Positions 51,016 through 60,764 of a stretch of 64,000 bases of DNA are shown here, in pieces. Each line of letters begins with the position of its first letter. Position 1 is the first letter of the stretch. The notes below the pieces were generated by a model that saw nothing but the letters and a program-made list of their open reading frames with translations, searched no databases and was not told the origin of the DNA. Source of the DNA: Flavobacterium azizsancarii (GTDB taxonomy: Bacteria; Bacteroidota; Bacteroidia; Flavobacteriales; Flavobacteriaceae); contig NZ_JAMZNK010000005.1 in NCBI RefSeq assembly GCF_027980145.1, forward strand, positions 124,001 through 188,000, written 5' to 3'. The position numbers were made by a program, and so were the translations under genes.

Positions 51016-51966
51016 TTACTTTTTTATTAAACCTAAATCTACTAAACGTTCGTATAAATAATCTCCCGCAGTAATATCTTCGAATTTCTTAGGATTCTCA
51101 GCATCAATACAGTTTTCTAAACAATCCAGACGCATATCGCTGACAGGGTGCATAAAAAACGGAATGGAATAACGTGAAGTTCCCCATAATTCCCTTGGTG
51201 GATTTACTACCTGGTGAATCGTCGATTTTAATTTATTGTTGGTATGTCTTGACAGCATATCCCCAACATTAATTACCAATTGATCGTCTTCTGCGATAGC
51301 ATCAATCCATTCGCCATCATGATTTTGAACCTGTAATCCTTTTCCCTGAGCGCCCATTAAAAGCGTAATCAGGTTAATATCTCCGTGAGCAGCTGCGCGA
51401 ATCGCATTTTCTGGCTCAGAAGTAATTGGCGGATAATGAATTGGTCTTAAAATAGAGTTTCCGTCATGAGCATATTTGTCAAAATAAAACTCATCTAAAC
51501 CTAAATGCAAAGCCAAAGCTCTTAACACATAAACACCCGTTTTTTCAAGCATTTGATACGCTTCTTTACCCACAACATTAAAACGGGGCAATTCTGCTAC
51601 TGCTACATTTTCAGGATATTCTGAAGCGTACTTAGAAGCAGCATCAACATACTGGCCAAAATGCCAAAATTCTTTCAAATCCCCTTCTTTACGTCCTTTC
51701 GCATGTTCTTTTCCAAAAGATACATAACCTCTTTGCCCGCCAATTCCGGGAATCTCATAATTATGCTTAGTTTCTACTGGCAAAGCGAAAAATTTTCTAA
51801 TTTCGCTATAAAGCTCGTTTACTAACTGATCATCTAAAAAGTGACCTTTTAGGGCTACGAAGCCAATGTTTTCAAATGCACTGCCGATTTCATTTACAAA
51901 TTTTTGTTTACGTTTCGGGTCGTCCGAAAGGAAATCACGTAAGTCTACACTAGGAATGTTTTGCAT
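51016..51966 (-). CDS. Isopenicillin-N-synthase-like 2-oxoglutarate/Fe(II) dioxygenase
   Basis: 316 residues. The DIOX_N-like region (IPSVDLRDFLSDD, GFVALKGHFLDDQLVNELY) is followed by the iron facial triad: His-x-Asp in AAHGDINLITLL and a distal His in LKSTIHQVVNPP, with Arg in SRYSIPFF binding 2-oxoglutarate. Such enzymes hydroxylate or desaturate small molecules; no antibiotic cluster is present, so the name refers to the fold only. Single gene, divergent from the E1 gene. Confidence 0.9.
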   Translation of the reverse strand: MQNIPSVDLRDFLSDDPKRKQKFVNEIGSAFENIGFVALKGHFLDDQLVNELYSEIRKFFALPVETKHNYEIPGIGGQRGYVSFGKEHAKGRKEGDLKEFWHFGQYVDAASKYASEYPENVAVAELPRFNVVGKEAYQMLEKTGVYVLRALALHLGLDEFYFDKYAHDGNSILRPIHYPPITSEPENAIRAAAHGDINLITLLMGAQGKGLQVQNHDGEWIDAIAEDDQLVINVGDMLSRHTNNKLKSTIHQVVNPPRELWGTSRYSIPFFMHPVSDMRLDCLENCIDAENPKKFEDITAGDYLYERLVDLGLIKK

Positions 51967-52109
51967 ACTTTACATTTTTATTTAAAGAATGAAAGGTGGT
52001 ATAAAGGCCTTTCAATAACAAAGGTAGAGAATATTTTAGATTTGAATTTTAAAAGTTATATTAAAATTAAATTATTATAACAAAAATTAATAAAATTGTT
52101 ATAATTTTC

Positions 52110-52117
52110 TATATTTG
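52110..52117 (+). promoter_or_regulatory. -7 box of the E1 gene
   Basis: TATATTTG, 22 bases before the ATG at 52140. No TTTG at the right distance upstream. Confidence 0.45.
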
Positions 52118-52139
52118 AAACACTAAAACAACGAACCAA

Positions 52140-54116
52140 ATGATCTTTTACAGACAAAACCTTACTGATGCTCAATTATTAGATTTATATAAAAAAATAC
52201 TTAAACCACGCCTGATCGAAGAAAAGATGCTGATCTTAATTCGGCAGGGAAAAGTTTCAAAATGGTTTTCCGGAATAGGGCAGGAGGCAATCGCAGTAGG
52301 TGTTACCACTGTTTTAGACGAATCTGAATACATATTGCCAATGCACAGAAATCTAGGAGTATTTACTACCAGAAATATTCCGTTGCATAGATTGTTTTCG
52401 CAATGGCAAGGAAAAGCAAACGGTTTTACAAAAGGCAGGGATCGCAGTTTTCACTTTGGAACACAAAAATATAAGATTATCGGAATGATTTCGCATTTGG
52501 GTCCACAATTAGGAATCGCAGACGGAATAGCCTTGGCAGATAAACTTCAAAAAAATAAGAAAGTCACAGCTGTTTTTACGGGAGAAGGCGCAACAAGCGA
52601 AGGAGATTTTCATGAAGCACTGAATATAGCTGCTGTCTGGAAATTACCGGTAATGTTTATTATCGAAAACAATGGCTACGGACTTTCGACTCCTGTAAAC
52701 GAACAATACGCCTGTGAAAACCTCGCTGATAAAGGTGTTGGCTACGGAATTGACAGTTATATTATTGACGGAAATAATATTCTGGAGGTTTACAATAAAT
52801 TGTCTCAGCTTAAAGAACATATGCAGGAAAATCCGCATCCGGTTTTATTAGAATTTAAAACCTTTAGAATGCGCGGTCATGAAGAGGCGAGTGGCACAAA
52901 ATATGTTCCACAGGAATTAATGGACGAATGGGCTGCCAAAGATCCCGTAACCAATTATAGAAATTATCTAACTGAAATTGGAGTTCTAACTTCAGAATAT
53001 GATCAACAATTGCATGCTGAAATCAAGCAGGAAATTGACGAAAATTTGGCTATAGCAAATGCAGAACCGGAAATTGTACCTACCTATAGCGGAGAATTAG
53101 ATGATGTTTATAAACCTTATCAATTTGAAGAAGTTAATCCTACTGAAGAAATAAAGAATATACGCTTTATTGACGCCATAAGATACAGTTTAGAGCAATC
53201 TATGAAACGTCATGGAAACCTTGTAATTATGGGTCAGGATATTGCAGAATATGGCGGCGCTTTTAAAATAACAGATGGTTTTGTAGATCTCTTTGGAAAA
53301 AACCGCGTGCGAAATACGCCAATCTGTGAGAGCGCGGTGGTTTCGACCGCAATGGGATTGTCTATCAACGGTTATAAGGCAATTGTAGAAATGCAGTTTG
53401 CTGATTTTGTTTCGACAGGATTTAACCCAATCGTAAATTTATTAGCAAAGTCGCATTATCGATGGGGCGAAAATGCCGATGTTGTAGTTCGAATGCCTTG
53501 TGGCGGAGGAACTCAGGCGGGACCATTTCATTCTCAGACTAATGAAGCGTGGTTTACCAAAACTCCGGGATTAAAAGTTGTTTATCCGGCTTTTCCATAT
53601 GATGCAAAAGGTTTATTGAATACTTCTATAAATGATCCGAATCCGGTGTTGTTTTTTGAACACAAACAATTGTACAGAAGTGTTTATCAGGATGTTCCCG
53701 TTGATTATTATACGATTCCTTTAGGAAAAGCAGCTGTATTGAAAGAAGGAAATCAAGTTACTATCATAGCTTTTGGCGCTCCCGTACATTGGGCATTAGA
53801 AACCTTGGCAAACAATCCTGAAATTAGTGCTGATTTAATAGATTTAAGAACTTTACAACCTTTGGATACTGAAACAATTTTTAATTCGGTTAAAAAAACA
53901 GGAAAAGTAATTATCTATCAGGAAGATACTTTGTTTGGCGGAATCGCAAGCGATATTTCGGCCTTAATTATGGAGGAATGTTTTGAATACCTTGACGCTC
54001 CGGTTAAAAGAGTCGCAAGTTTAGATTCCCCAATTCCGTTTACAAAAGCACTAGAAGATCAGTTTTTACCAAAAAATCGTTTCGAAGAAGTTTTATTCGA
54101 ATTATTGAAATATTGA
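52140..54116 (+). CDS. Fused E1 alpha-beta 2-oxoacid dehydrogenase (branched-chain type)
   Basis: 658 residues. Alpha part (about 1-330): RLIEEKMLILIRQGKVSKWFSGIGQEAIAVG style start (GQEA), FTGEGATSEGDFHEALN to IENNGYG is the thiamine diphosphate motif. Beta part (about 345-658): GQDIAEYGGAFKIT, TPICESAVVSTAMGLS, LLFFEHK-like VLFFEHKQLYRS and QEDTLFGGIASDIS. In most bacteria alpha and beta are separate chains; fusion is common in Bacteroidota. It decarboxylates branched 2-oxoacids to supply acyl groups such as for iso-fatty acids. E2 and E3 genes are not nearby. Confidence 0.9.
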   Translation: MIFYRQNLTDAQLLDLYKKILKPRLIEEKMLILIRQGKVSKWFSGIGQEAIAVGVTTVLDESEYILPMHRNLGVFTTRNIPLHRLFSQWQGKANGFTKGRDRSFHFGTQKYKIIGMISHLGPQLGIADGIALADKLQKNKKVTAVFTGEGATSEGDFHEALNIAAVWKLPVMFIIENNGYGLSTPVNEQYACENLADKGVGYGIDSYIIDGNNILEVYNKLSQLKEHMQENPHPVLLEFKTFRMRGHEEASGTKYVPQELMDEWAAKDPVTNYRNYLTEIGVLTSEYDQQLHAEIKQEIDENLAIANAEPEIVPTYSGELDDVYKPYQFEEVNPTEEIKNIRFIDAIRYSLEQSMKRHGNLVIMGQDIAEYGGAFKITDGFVDLFGKNRVRNTPICESAVVSTAMGLSINGYKAIVEMQFADFVSTGFNPIVNLLAKSHYRWGENADVVVRMPCGGGTQAGPFHSQTNEAWFTKTPGLKVVYPAFPYDAKGLLNTSINDPNPVLFFEHKQLYRSVYQDVPVDYYTIPLGKAAVLKEGNQVTIIAFGAPVHWALETLANNPEISADLIDLRTLQPLDTETIFNSVKKTGKVIIYQEDTLFGGIASDISALIMEECFEYLDAPVKRVASLDSPIPFTKALEDQFLPKNRFEEVLFELLKY

Positions 54117-54184
54117 TTACAAATTGCAAATAGTTTTGCATAAAGAACATTTTTTTTATCTTTAAACCATTAAAAAATTAACTT

Positions 54185-55927
54185 ATGAAAAAACTATTTG
54201 TTTCATTTTTTGCAATTACCTTACTTTTTTCTTGCAATAAAAGTACTAAGTCTAACGAAGATAAAGCTTTAGACGCAAAATTCGATAAGTACAAAGATGG
54301 CTTTGTTACTGATTTATGGAAAATTAATCCAGGTTGGGCGTCAGGTGTTGGCTATCACAAACTAGACAGCATTTTAGTTGTTCCGGATGCGAATGATGAA
54401 AAGAGACAACTTGATTTTGCCAATGCTCAATTGGATTCCTTAAAACAATTTAATCCTGAAAATTTGTCTGACAATAATAAGACTGATTTTCAAATGATTA
54501 AAAATCAACTTGAAGGTACTATTTTTAGCGTAAAAGAATTAAGATCATCAGAGTGGAATCCTTCTGAATATAATGTTTGCGGAGCTTTTGCAGAGATTCT
54601 AAACGGAAAGTACGATTCTCTTGATGTTCGTTTGCGTGCCTTTAATGCTAAATTGAATAATGTTCCTGCTTATTATGAAGCGGCAAAAAAGAACATTAAA
54701 AATCCAACTATCGAACATACAGATCTTGCAATAGCGCAAAATCTTGGTGGCTCATCGGTTTTTGATGCTGATTTAACGGCTGCTTTACAACAAAGTAAAT
54801 TAAGTGCTGTTGAGAAAAAGGAGATCCTGGATAAAGCAAAAGTGGCTAAAAAAGCAATTACAGATTATGCTGATTGGTTAAAAACAACTCCAAACAAAAC
54901 CCCGCGTTCTTTTAGATTAGGAGCTGCATTATATGCTAAGAAATTTAATTTTGATATTCAGTCAAGCTATACGGCTGATGAGATTTTTAAAGTTGCAAAT
55001 GATCACAAAAAAGATTTGCACGATAAAATGTTTGTTCTGGCTGATAAACTTTGGACAAAATACAAAGGAAATGAAGCTAAACCAACAAACAAACTCGAAT
55101 TAATCAAACAAGTTATTGATAAAATCTCGTTACAGCACACAACTCCTGAAAAATTTCAGTCTGAAATCGAGAAACAAATTCCGGAATTAACAGCTTATGT
55201 AAAAGCAAAAGATTTATTATACATTGATCCTTCAAAACCATTAGTGGTTCGTAAAGAACCGGCATATATGGCCGGAGTTGCAGGAGCATCTATTTCTGCG
55301 CCCGGACCTTATGACAAAAATGCAAATACATATTATAATGTAGGCAGCATGACTGGCTGGACAGCTGAAAACACAGAAAGTTATTTAAGAGAATACAATG
55401 ATTATATTCTGCAGATTTTAAATATTCACGAAGCCGTTCCGGGACATTACACACAATTGGTTTACAGTAATCAGTCGCCGAGTATCATCAAATCTATTTT
55501 AGGAAATGGTGCAATGGTTGAAGGATGGGCCGTTTATGCAGAAAAAATGATGCTGGAAAGCGGTTATAAAAATTCTGATGAAATGTGGTTAATGTATTAT
55601 AAATGGAATTTAAGAGCAACCTGCAATACAATCTTAGACATTAGCGTTCACACTAAAAACATGTCTAAAGAAGCAGCTTTGGATTTGTTGACGAAAGAGG
55701 CTTTTCAGCAACAAGCAGAAGCTGATGGAAAATGGAAACGTGTAACTTTATCTCAGGTTCAATTGTGTTCTTATTTTACAGGATATACAGAAATTTACAA
55801 CTTAAGAGAAGAACTTAAAAAACAAGAAGGAGATAAATTCAATTTGAAAAAATTCCATGAGAAATTTTTAAGCTTTGGAAGTGCTCCGGTAAAATACATT
55901 AAAGAATTGATGTTGTCTCAAGAGTAA
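54185..55927 (+). CDS. DUF885 lipoprotein, predicted zinc peptidase
   Basis: 580 residues with a lipoprotein signal ending LFSCNK (Cys17). The zinc motif is HEAVPGHYTQ (about 419-428), with the third ligand in EGWAVYAEKM; SIYRIGS-like blocks ANTYYNVGSMTGWT precede. DUF885 proteins are uncharacterised peptidase-like enzymes found as surface or periplasmic lipoproteins in Bacteroidota. It follows the E1 gene by 68 bp and is closed by a terminator. Confidence 0.88.
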   Translation: MKKLFVSFFAITLLFSCNKSTKSNEDKALDAKFDKYKDGFVTDLWKINPGWASGVGYHKLDSILVVPDANDEKRQLDFANAQLDSLKQFNPENLSDNNKTDFQMIKNQLEGTIFSVKELRSSEWNPSEYNVCGAFAEILNGKYDSLDVRLRAFNAKLNNVPAYYEAAKKNIKNPTIEHTDLAIAQNLGGSSVFDADLTAALQQSKLSAVEKKEILDKAKVAKKAITDYADWLKTTPNKTPRSFRLGAALYAKKFNFDIQSSYTADEIFKVANDHKKDLHDKMFVLADKLWTKYKGNEAKPTNKLELIKQVIDKISLQHTTPEKFQSEIEKQIPELTAYVKAKDLLYIDPSKPLVVRKEPAYMAGVAGASISAPGPYDKNANTYYNVGSMTGWTAENTESYLREYNDYILQILNIHEAVPGHYTQLVYSNQSPSIIKSILGNGAMVEGWAVYAEKMMLESGYKNSDEMWLMYYKWNLRATCNTILDISVHTKNMSKEAALDLLTKEAFQQQAEADGKWKRVTLSQVQLCSYFTGYTEIYNLREELKKQEGDKFNLKKFHEKFLSFGSAPVKYIKELMLSQE

Positions 55928-55948
55928 ACTCTAACAACATTTTATAAA

Positions 55949-55988
55949 AAAAGGTTTGACGAGAATTATTTCTCATCAAACCTTTTTT
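55949..55988 (+). terminator. Terminator after the DUF885 gene
   Basis: AAGGTTTGA...GAG pairs with CTC...TCAAACCTT with A and T runs on either side, one internal mismatch. Confidence 0.85.
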
Positions 55989-56079
55989 CTTTATATTTTA
56001 TGTCTTCTAAAGTCTAAAAAAAAATCGTTTTTATCTGCATTTTTGCTTTTAGCAATCCGTTTTATCAGAGCTCAATATT

Positions 56080-57051
56080 CTAAACAATGACCACCAGTCG
56101 TTTACCATCAGAAACCTCTCTGGTCCAGGCTTCTTCAACAGCAATCAAAGGAACAGTTTCAATATTCACTTTCAGCTTATTTTGAGCAGCTAAAAGAAAC
56201 ATTTCAGGAAGTATTTCTGAGAATAATAATTTTACATCTTCTTTTGCCCAGCTTCCTAATCCGGAACCTGATAATTGCAAATCCACACTTCTTAAAATTC
56301 CTGATGATAACTGAATAGTATCACCCGCCATTCCTCCAATAGTAACATATCTTACTTTGGTCGTAAACGATCCGTTTCCTTTTAAAGCCGTAAGAATTAA
56401 TTCTGCAGGATGTCCCCATAAATAATCCAAAACAATATCAATAGGAGTGTTTAGGTGAATTTTTTTAAGCTGTTCGATAATTGTTTCATCCTCTTGTTTT
56501 AGAGAAATAACTTCATCAGCGCCTAAAGCAAAAAGACTTTTAAGTGTTTTTTCGTTTCTTCCGGTAACAATTACCTTTTTTGCTCCGTAATGTTTTGCAA
56601 GCTGAATTGCCATTTGCCCGGTAAAACCTGTCGCGCCATTTATTAAAACAGTCTCTCCTGATTTTATACCGGCCTTAAATTTAAGCGCCATCGCTGAGCC
56701 TGCCACTGCATTAGGCAAAGAAGCAGCGATTGCATCACTAATTCCTTCAGGTAACGGGACAAGTATATTTTTATCAATAATCGCTTTTTCGGCAATTGTA
56801 CCCGTAATTCCACGAGCATAAACTCTAGTGCCATTTTCTAGTAAACCAACGGCATCACTGCCAACTACAAAACCATTTTGATTATCGTTTTCAGAAGAAT
56901 AATGTTTTCCACTTGCTTTTCCTTTATCAAGATTAGTAATGGCAACGGCCTTAACCGAAAGTAAAACCTGGTTTTCGTTTTGCACAGTTGGTGCTGCAAA
57001 TTCTGTATATTTTGGTAACTCGCCTTTTTTATAAACTACTGCTGCTTTCAT
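56080..57051 (-). CDS. Zinc-independent quinone-oxidoreductase-like alcohol dehydrogenase
   Basis: 323 residues. GroES-like N-terminal domain (GSDAVGLLENGTRVYARG) and NADPH-binding GATGFTGQMAIQLAKHYGAKKVIVTGRN with the Rossmann turn. The catalytic-zinc Cys/His set is absent, so it is of the quinone reductase/MDR type. Reduction of quinones or enones is likely. The Crp-type regulator gene lies 79 bp upstream on the same strand, suggesting joint expression or regulation. Confidence 0.85.
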   Translation of the reverse strand: MKAAVVYKKGELPKYTEFAAPTVQNENQVLLSVKAVAITNLDKGKASGKHYSSENDNQNGFVVGSDAVGLLENGTRVYARGITGTIAEKAIIDKNILVPLPEGISDAIAASLPNAVAGSAMALKFKAGIKSGETVLINGATGFTGQMAIQLAKHYGAKKVIVTGRNEKTLKSLFALGADEVISLKQEDETIIEQLKKIHLNTPIDIVLDYLWGHPAELILTALKGNGSFTTKVRYVTIGGMAGDTIQLSSGILRSVDLQLSGSGLGSWAKEDVKLLFSEILPEMFLLAAQNKLKVNIETVPLIAVEEAWTREVSDGKRLVVIV

Positions 57052-57130
57052 AATTATTAAATTTTATAATGCAAATTTAGACTGCTGTTTACCGGCCAAC
57101 GATAACATTTGTTATCAAATACAATCAGAA

Positions 57131-57706
57131 CTATTTATTGTGAACTAATTTACTTTTGATCCTGCTTAAATGAACCGTGCTTATACCAAGATAAGATGCA
57201 ATGTAATGTTGCGGAACACGCTGAATAACCTGAGGTCTTTCTTTAATTAAATTAAGATAACGCTGAATAGGAGAGTCCTTTATAAACGAAACAAAATGTT
57301 TCATGTAATCAAATGTACGCTCAAAAAGCATATTAATTAAACGGTCTCTTAATTCCGGAATTTCTTTAATTTCTTCTAATATTTTATCGAGATCATCTTT
57401 ATGAATCCACCAAATAATCGAAGGTTCTATCGTTTCAATCACAACCGGACTCGGGAACTTTTTCATAAAACTTTCGATAGAAGCAACACTTTGATTTTCA
57501 AAAAAAAATTGAGTTGTTAGGTCTTTTCCATTATTATTAAACCAAACCCGGATACAGCCCTTTTCGATTATAAAAAGTTTTTTCGAAATTTCGCCTTCTT
57601 CTAAAAGTACAGTCTTAGTCGGAATTTCAATACGATTAAAACATTTAATGTAGGAGCTCCAGCGTTCATCATCGATAGGGAATTTATTTCGGAATTGATC
57701 AAACAT
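57131..57706 (-). CDS. Crp/Fnr-family transcriptional regulator
   Basis: 191 residues. Cyclic-nucleotide-binding-like beta roll (about 1-110: KTVLLEEGEISKKLFIIEKGCIRVWF) and C-terminal helix-turn-helix VPQHYIASYLGISTVHLSRIKSKLV. No FeS cysteine cluster, and the cAMP phosphate-binding Arg-Ser is not evident, so the ligand is unknown. Lies between the ChaN-like gene (14 bp) and the oxidoreductase. A decayed copy of its first 80 codons lies at 59064-59303. Confidence 0.9.
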   Translation of the reverse strand: MFDQFRNKFPIDDERWSSYIKCFNRIEIPTKTVLLEEGEISKKLFIIEKGCIRVWFNNNGKDLTTQFFFENQSVASIESFMKKFPSPVVIETIEPSIIWWIHKDDLDKILEEIKEIPELRDRLINMLFERTFDYMKHFVSFIKDSPIQRYLNLIKERPQVIQRVPQHYIASYLGISTVHLSRIKSKLVHNK

Positions 57707-57720
57707 ATATAGTTATTTGA

Positions 57721-58914
57721 TTATTGTACAAATTTATCTCCTGTAGCTTTATCAATAAGTACCAGCAAATCATATCCCAATACATATGTTTTTAATTTAG
57801 GATTGTCAATTTTTAGTTTATCCTGCTTTACAAGACGTCTTATAGGTCTTAAATCATAAACAACCCATTCATTCTCACCAACTTTTTCGAAAAAAGGCAA
57901 AAATTCTTTGAATTCTTCGAGACCATTATAAGCCACTATTGCCTTACTGTTATCCACTGGAGACATTCCGTTAATAGTGCCTTGTTTGCCTATAACAATA
58001 ATATGCAATGATTTTTTACCGGCAGCATCAGCTAAATTATCAGCAAGATTACTGACTTCAAAACTTCCTCGGGAGGCGTGATTTCCTCCGAGTTTAAAAA
58101 GCAGTTTTGGAATTTTAATTTCATCTGCCGTAATATAAGGATACAAATAATTAAGTAAATTTTTCTTCATAAGACTTACTCGTGCTTCGTAACTTTCATT
58201 CGCAAAAATTGGAATACTTGTCTTAAGATCTCTTAACATTTTTTGACTGACCTGACTTTCATTTCTAAAATCATACAGCAATGAATCTACTTCGGATACT
58301 TTCATACGATAAGCCATAAAATCACTGTATTTATTGGAATCACCAAAAAGTGGGAAATCATTTTTAGCAAATTCATTGGCCTTTTTTAATGCAATTTTTT
58401 TATTAGAAGCTTGTTTCGCAGTCGCCGCAAGTGTTTCAAAAAAAGTAGGCATGGATAAAAAATTAATTTCATTGACACCCCATATAGCGATCTTCGAAAG
58501 TGTCATTTTGTGAATTAGATTCATTTCTTCTTGCCAACTGTAGAAAGCAAAATCATACGGTTTACGTTTAAAATAATCAGAGTAGCCTGCCAGATTTTTA
58601 GCTGTTTTTTCTAATTGGGCTGCAGTATAAGGATCGATTTCAACAACTAAAGCTTTAGGTTGTAATATATCTGCAATTTTTCCAGAGAAAACAGGAACTT
58701 CTGCGACACCATGCTGTTCGCCTACAAATACAATATGTGAATTAGTTACTTCTTTTTTAATTAGATCCCAGCCTTTACCTTCAAAATTTCCATTTTTATA
58801 AAAAAACACATTTTTAGTAAGAAGGCTATCAGGAACTTTGTTTACAGTTTGGGAAAATCCAGAGGGTATAAATGTTGTGACAAAAAGAGCAAGTAAAATA
58901 TTTTTCAGGTTCAT
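57721..58914 (-). CDS. Exported ChaN/TraB-like protein
   Basis: 397 residues with a signal peptide (MNLKNILLALFVTTFIPSGF, cut after SQ region). VFVGEQHGVAEVPVFSGKIAD and LVVEIDPYTAAQLE give the GE.H and E pattern of ChaN-like and erythromycin-esterase-like hydrolase-fold proteins; KLLFKLGGNHASRGSF supplies a further GNxHA block. The ligand (haem or iron in ChaN) is not established for this branch. It starts the three-gene minus-strand unit with the Crp regulator and oxidoreductase. Confidence 0.65.
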   Translation of the reverse strand: MNLKNILLALFVTTFIPSGFSQTVNKVPDSLLTKNVFFYKNGNFEGKGWDLIKKEVTNSHIVFVGEQHGVAEVPVFSGKIADILQPKALVVEIDPYTAAQLEKTAKNLAGYSDYFKRKPYDFAFYSWQEEMNLIHKMTLSKIAIWGVNEINFLSMPTFFETLAATAKQASNKKIALKKANEFAKNDFPLFGDSNKYSDFMAYRMKVSEVDSLLYDFRNESQVSQKMLRDLKTSIPIFANESYEARVSLMKKNLLNYLYPYITADEIKIPKLLFKLGGNHASRGSFEVSNLADNLADAAGKKSLHIIVIGKQGTINGMSPVDNSKAIVAYNGLEEFKEFLPFFEKVGENEWVVYDLRPIRRLVKQDKLKIDNPKLKTYVLGYDLLVLIDKATGDKFVQ

Positions 58915-59063
58915 TGGTAAGTTTTTAGAGTAAGACTCAGGTTATTCTTTTTTGTTACAAGCATTAATTAAATAAAAAATCTTAATTTAAATTTGATTCC
59001 AACTTCCCAAAAAACTTTCTTCTAAAACAACTCTTTTTATTTAAAAGCAGATTATCTAATTTC

Positions 59064-59303
59064 ACAAAACTTTCGATAGAAGCAACACTTTGATTTTCAA
59101 AAAAGAATTGAGTTGTTAGGTCTTTCCCATTAATATTAAACAAACCCTGATACAACCCTTTTCGATTATAAAAAGTTTTTTCGAAATTTCTCCCTCTTCC
59201 AGAAGAATTGTTTTTGAGGCAACTTCAATGCGACTGAAATAATTAGTGTATTCAATCCATTTTCATCGGTTAAAGGGAATTTATTACGGAATTGGCTGAA
59301 CAT
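59064..59303 (-). pseudogene. Decayed N-terminal fragment of a Crp/Fnr-type regulator
   Basis: 59303-59064 aligns with the first 80 codons of the intact gene (57706-57466) with clear identity, for example TCGATAGAAGCAACACTTTG in both. It begins MFSQFRNKFPLTDE (intact: MFDQFRNKFPIDDE) and then frameshifts. The homology stops abruptly at about 59064. The rest of the gene-free stretch 58915-59063 shows nothing else. Confidence 0.85.
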
Positions 59304-59309
59304 TGATCC

Positions 59310-59822
59310 TTAATCTTTATTTTGTTTTTCAATCAATTTTGCAATTCTAAAACTGTTTGTCATCAATAAATAACCAATTATAGTTTTACAAAAAGAAAAA
59401 GCAATCCAGCCTGATTTTGGGTAATCTTTGAATAGATTTTTGTTCTGAAAGAAAACCATAACTTCTTGTAATAAAACTGGAATATTCTCAATAAATAATA
59501 AGCCTCCAATAACAATTACAGCAATTGAAATTATTTTAGTTGAGTCAAAATTCAGTTCAATATTTCCTGTTTCAAAACCTCTATCAAGTTTTAATGTATC
59601 AATAATCCAGTTTGTTTTGTAGATGCAAAGTTTGATTATTAAAAAATAAATAAAAAACAAAACAAGAATTATAAGACTATATACGATTTTATCAGATAAA
59701 TCTACTCTTTGAATAGCAAAATAAAATGAAGAAAATGATTGAGGAACAATTATTAAAGTTCCGGAAATTAAAATTAATCCTAAAATTTTAATTAAGATTA
59801 TCCAAAAGGTTCTAATCGACAT
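59310..59822 (-). CDS. Hypothetical membrane protein
   Basis: 170 residues with about four membrane segments (ILIKILGLILISGTLIIVPQ, VYSLIILVLFFIYFLIIKL, IISIAVIVIGGLLFIENIP, GWIAFSFCKTIIGYLLM). No motif recognised. Separated by 9 bp from the 133-residue gene upstream on the same strand, so likely co-transcribed. Confidence 0.6.
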   Translation of the reverse strand: MSIRTFWIILIKILGLILISGTLIIVPQSFSSFYFAIQRVDLSDKIVYSLIILVLFFIYFLIIKLCIYKTNWIIDTLKLDRGFETGNIELNFDSTKIISIAVIVIGGLLFIENIPVLLQEVMVFFQNKNLFKDYPKSGWIAFSFCKTIIGYLLMTNSFRIAKLIEKQNKD

Positions 59823-59831
59823 TTAATATAT

Positions 59832-60233
59832 TTAATTAGTTTCTAATTCAAACAACTGTACCTGACTTTTTAAGCGATCAACCAATAAATTCATCATTCT
59901 TTTGTTTAAACTTGATGAGTTCTGAATGTAAATATCGTATTCTTCAATGGTAAAAAGCGCCATGATAATTCCTTTTAGAGAATTTCTGAATTTAATATCT
60001 TTCTGAATAGAATTTTCGATCGTTTGCAATTTCTTTTCGACAGTATACGAATAGAAATCAGCTTTGTTTTTATTTACGTAATTGATAAAAACCGCAATAA
60101 ACAAATCATTCTGAAGTTTTAGAATTGGTCTAATCGTTTGATTTTGAAACAATTCATCTAGCGAAGATTGAGCACTTACAGTTCCTAAAGTCTCTCCTCT
60201 GAATTCTCTTAAAAAAGCGTCTCTATCTTCCAT
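59832..60233 (-). CDS. Small conserved-looking cytoplasmic protein, unknown function
   Basis: 133 residues, helical, charged, without signal or membrane segments (MEDRDAFLREFRGETLGTVS, LFIAVFINYVNKNKADFYSY). I cannot assign a domain. 60 bp from the divergent thioesterase gene; 9 bp before the membrane protein gene at 59310. Confidence 0.6.
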   Translation of the reverse strand: MEDRDAFLREFRGETLGTVSAQSSLDELFQNQTIRPILKLQNDLFIAVFINYVNKNKADFYSYTVEKKLQTIENSIQKDIKFRNSLKGIIMALFTIEEYDIYIQNSSSLNKRMMNLLVDRLKSQVQLFELETN

Positions 60234-60293
60234 GTTTTTTCTTTAAATTTAGAAAAAATTCCAATACAAAATTCTTTTACCTAAATTAAAATT

Positions 60294-60677
60294 ATGAGAT
60301 TTCATACCAGAAAATGGGTCAAACCCGAAGATTTAAATCCAAACGGAACTTTATTTGGCGGGAAATTATTAGCCTGGATTGACGAAGAACTGGCGTTATA
60401 TACCATAATACAACTAGAGAACACAAGAGTCGTGACAAAATACATGTCAGAAATCAATTTTAAGAGCTCAGCCAGACAAGGGGATATTGTTGAAATTGGA
60501 ATTGACGTCGTGAAATTTGGCAACACTTCTTTGGTTTTGACTTGTGCCGTTAGAAACATGATGACACGTGAAATTATCATTACAATTGACCAGACCACAA
60601 TGGTTAATTTAGATGAAAACGGAAAACCAAAAGCCCACGGAAAGACACAAATAGAATTCGTAAAAGACCGATTATAA
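60294..60677 (+). CDS. Acyl-CoA thioesterase, hotdog fold
   Basis: 127 residues. HTRKWVKPEDLNPNGTLFGGKLLAWIDEELALYTI is the YciA/acyl-CoA hydrolase block (GGxLLxWID), followed by DVVKFGNTSLVLTCAVR and a final TIDQTTMVNLD strand. It hydrolyses acyl-CoA to fatty acid and CoA in the cytoplasm, usually as a hexamer. Followed by a 13-bp inverted repeat. Confidence 0.88.
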   Translation: MRFHTRKWVKPEDLNPNGTLFGGKLLAWIDEELALYTIIQLENTRVVTKYMSEINFKSSARQGDIVEIGIDVVKFGNTSLVLTCAVRNMMTREIIITIDQTTMVNLDENGKPKAHGKTQIEFVKDRL

Positions 60678-60689
60678 ATTTCTATCCTA

Positions 60690-60741
60690 TAAGTGATATA
60701 AGTTCATTAAAAATGAAGCTTTAATTTTCTTATATCACTTA
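60690..60741. repeat. 13-bp perfect inverted repeat
   Basis: TAAGTGATATAAG (60690-60702) and CTTATATCACTTA (60729-60741) are complementary, around an inner TTCAT/ATGAA hairpin. No T-run, so termination is uncertain. Confidence 0.7.
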
Positions 60742-60764
60742 CATGGTTTTAAAAAAAAACTCTA

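Noticed and set aside
51016..51966. Beta-lactam biosynthesis by the isopenicillin-N-synthase-like gene
   Set aside because: No partner biosynthesis genes are present; the family name only reflects the dioxygenase fold.
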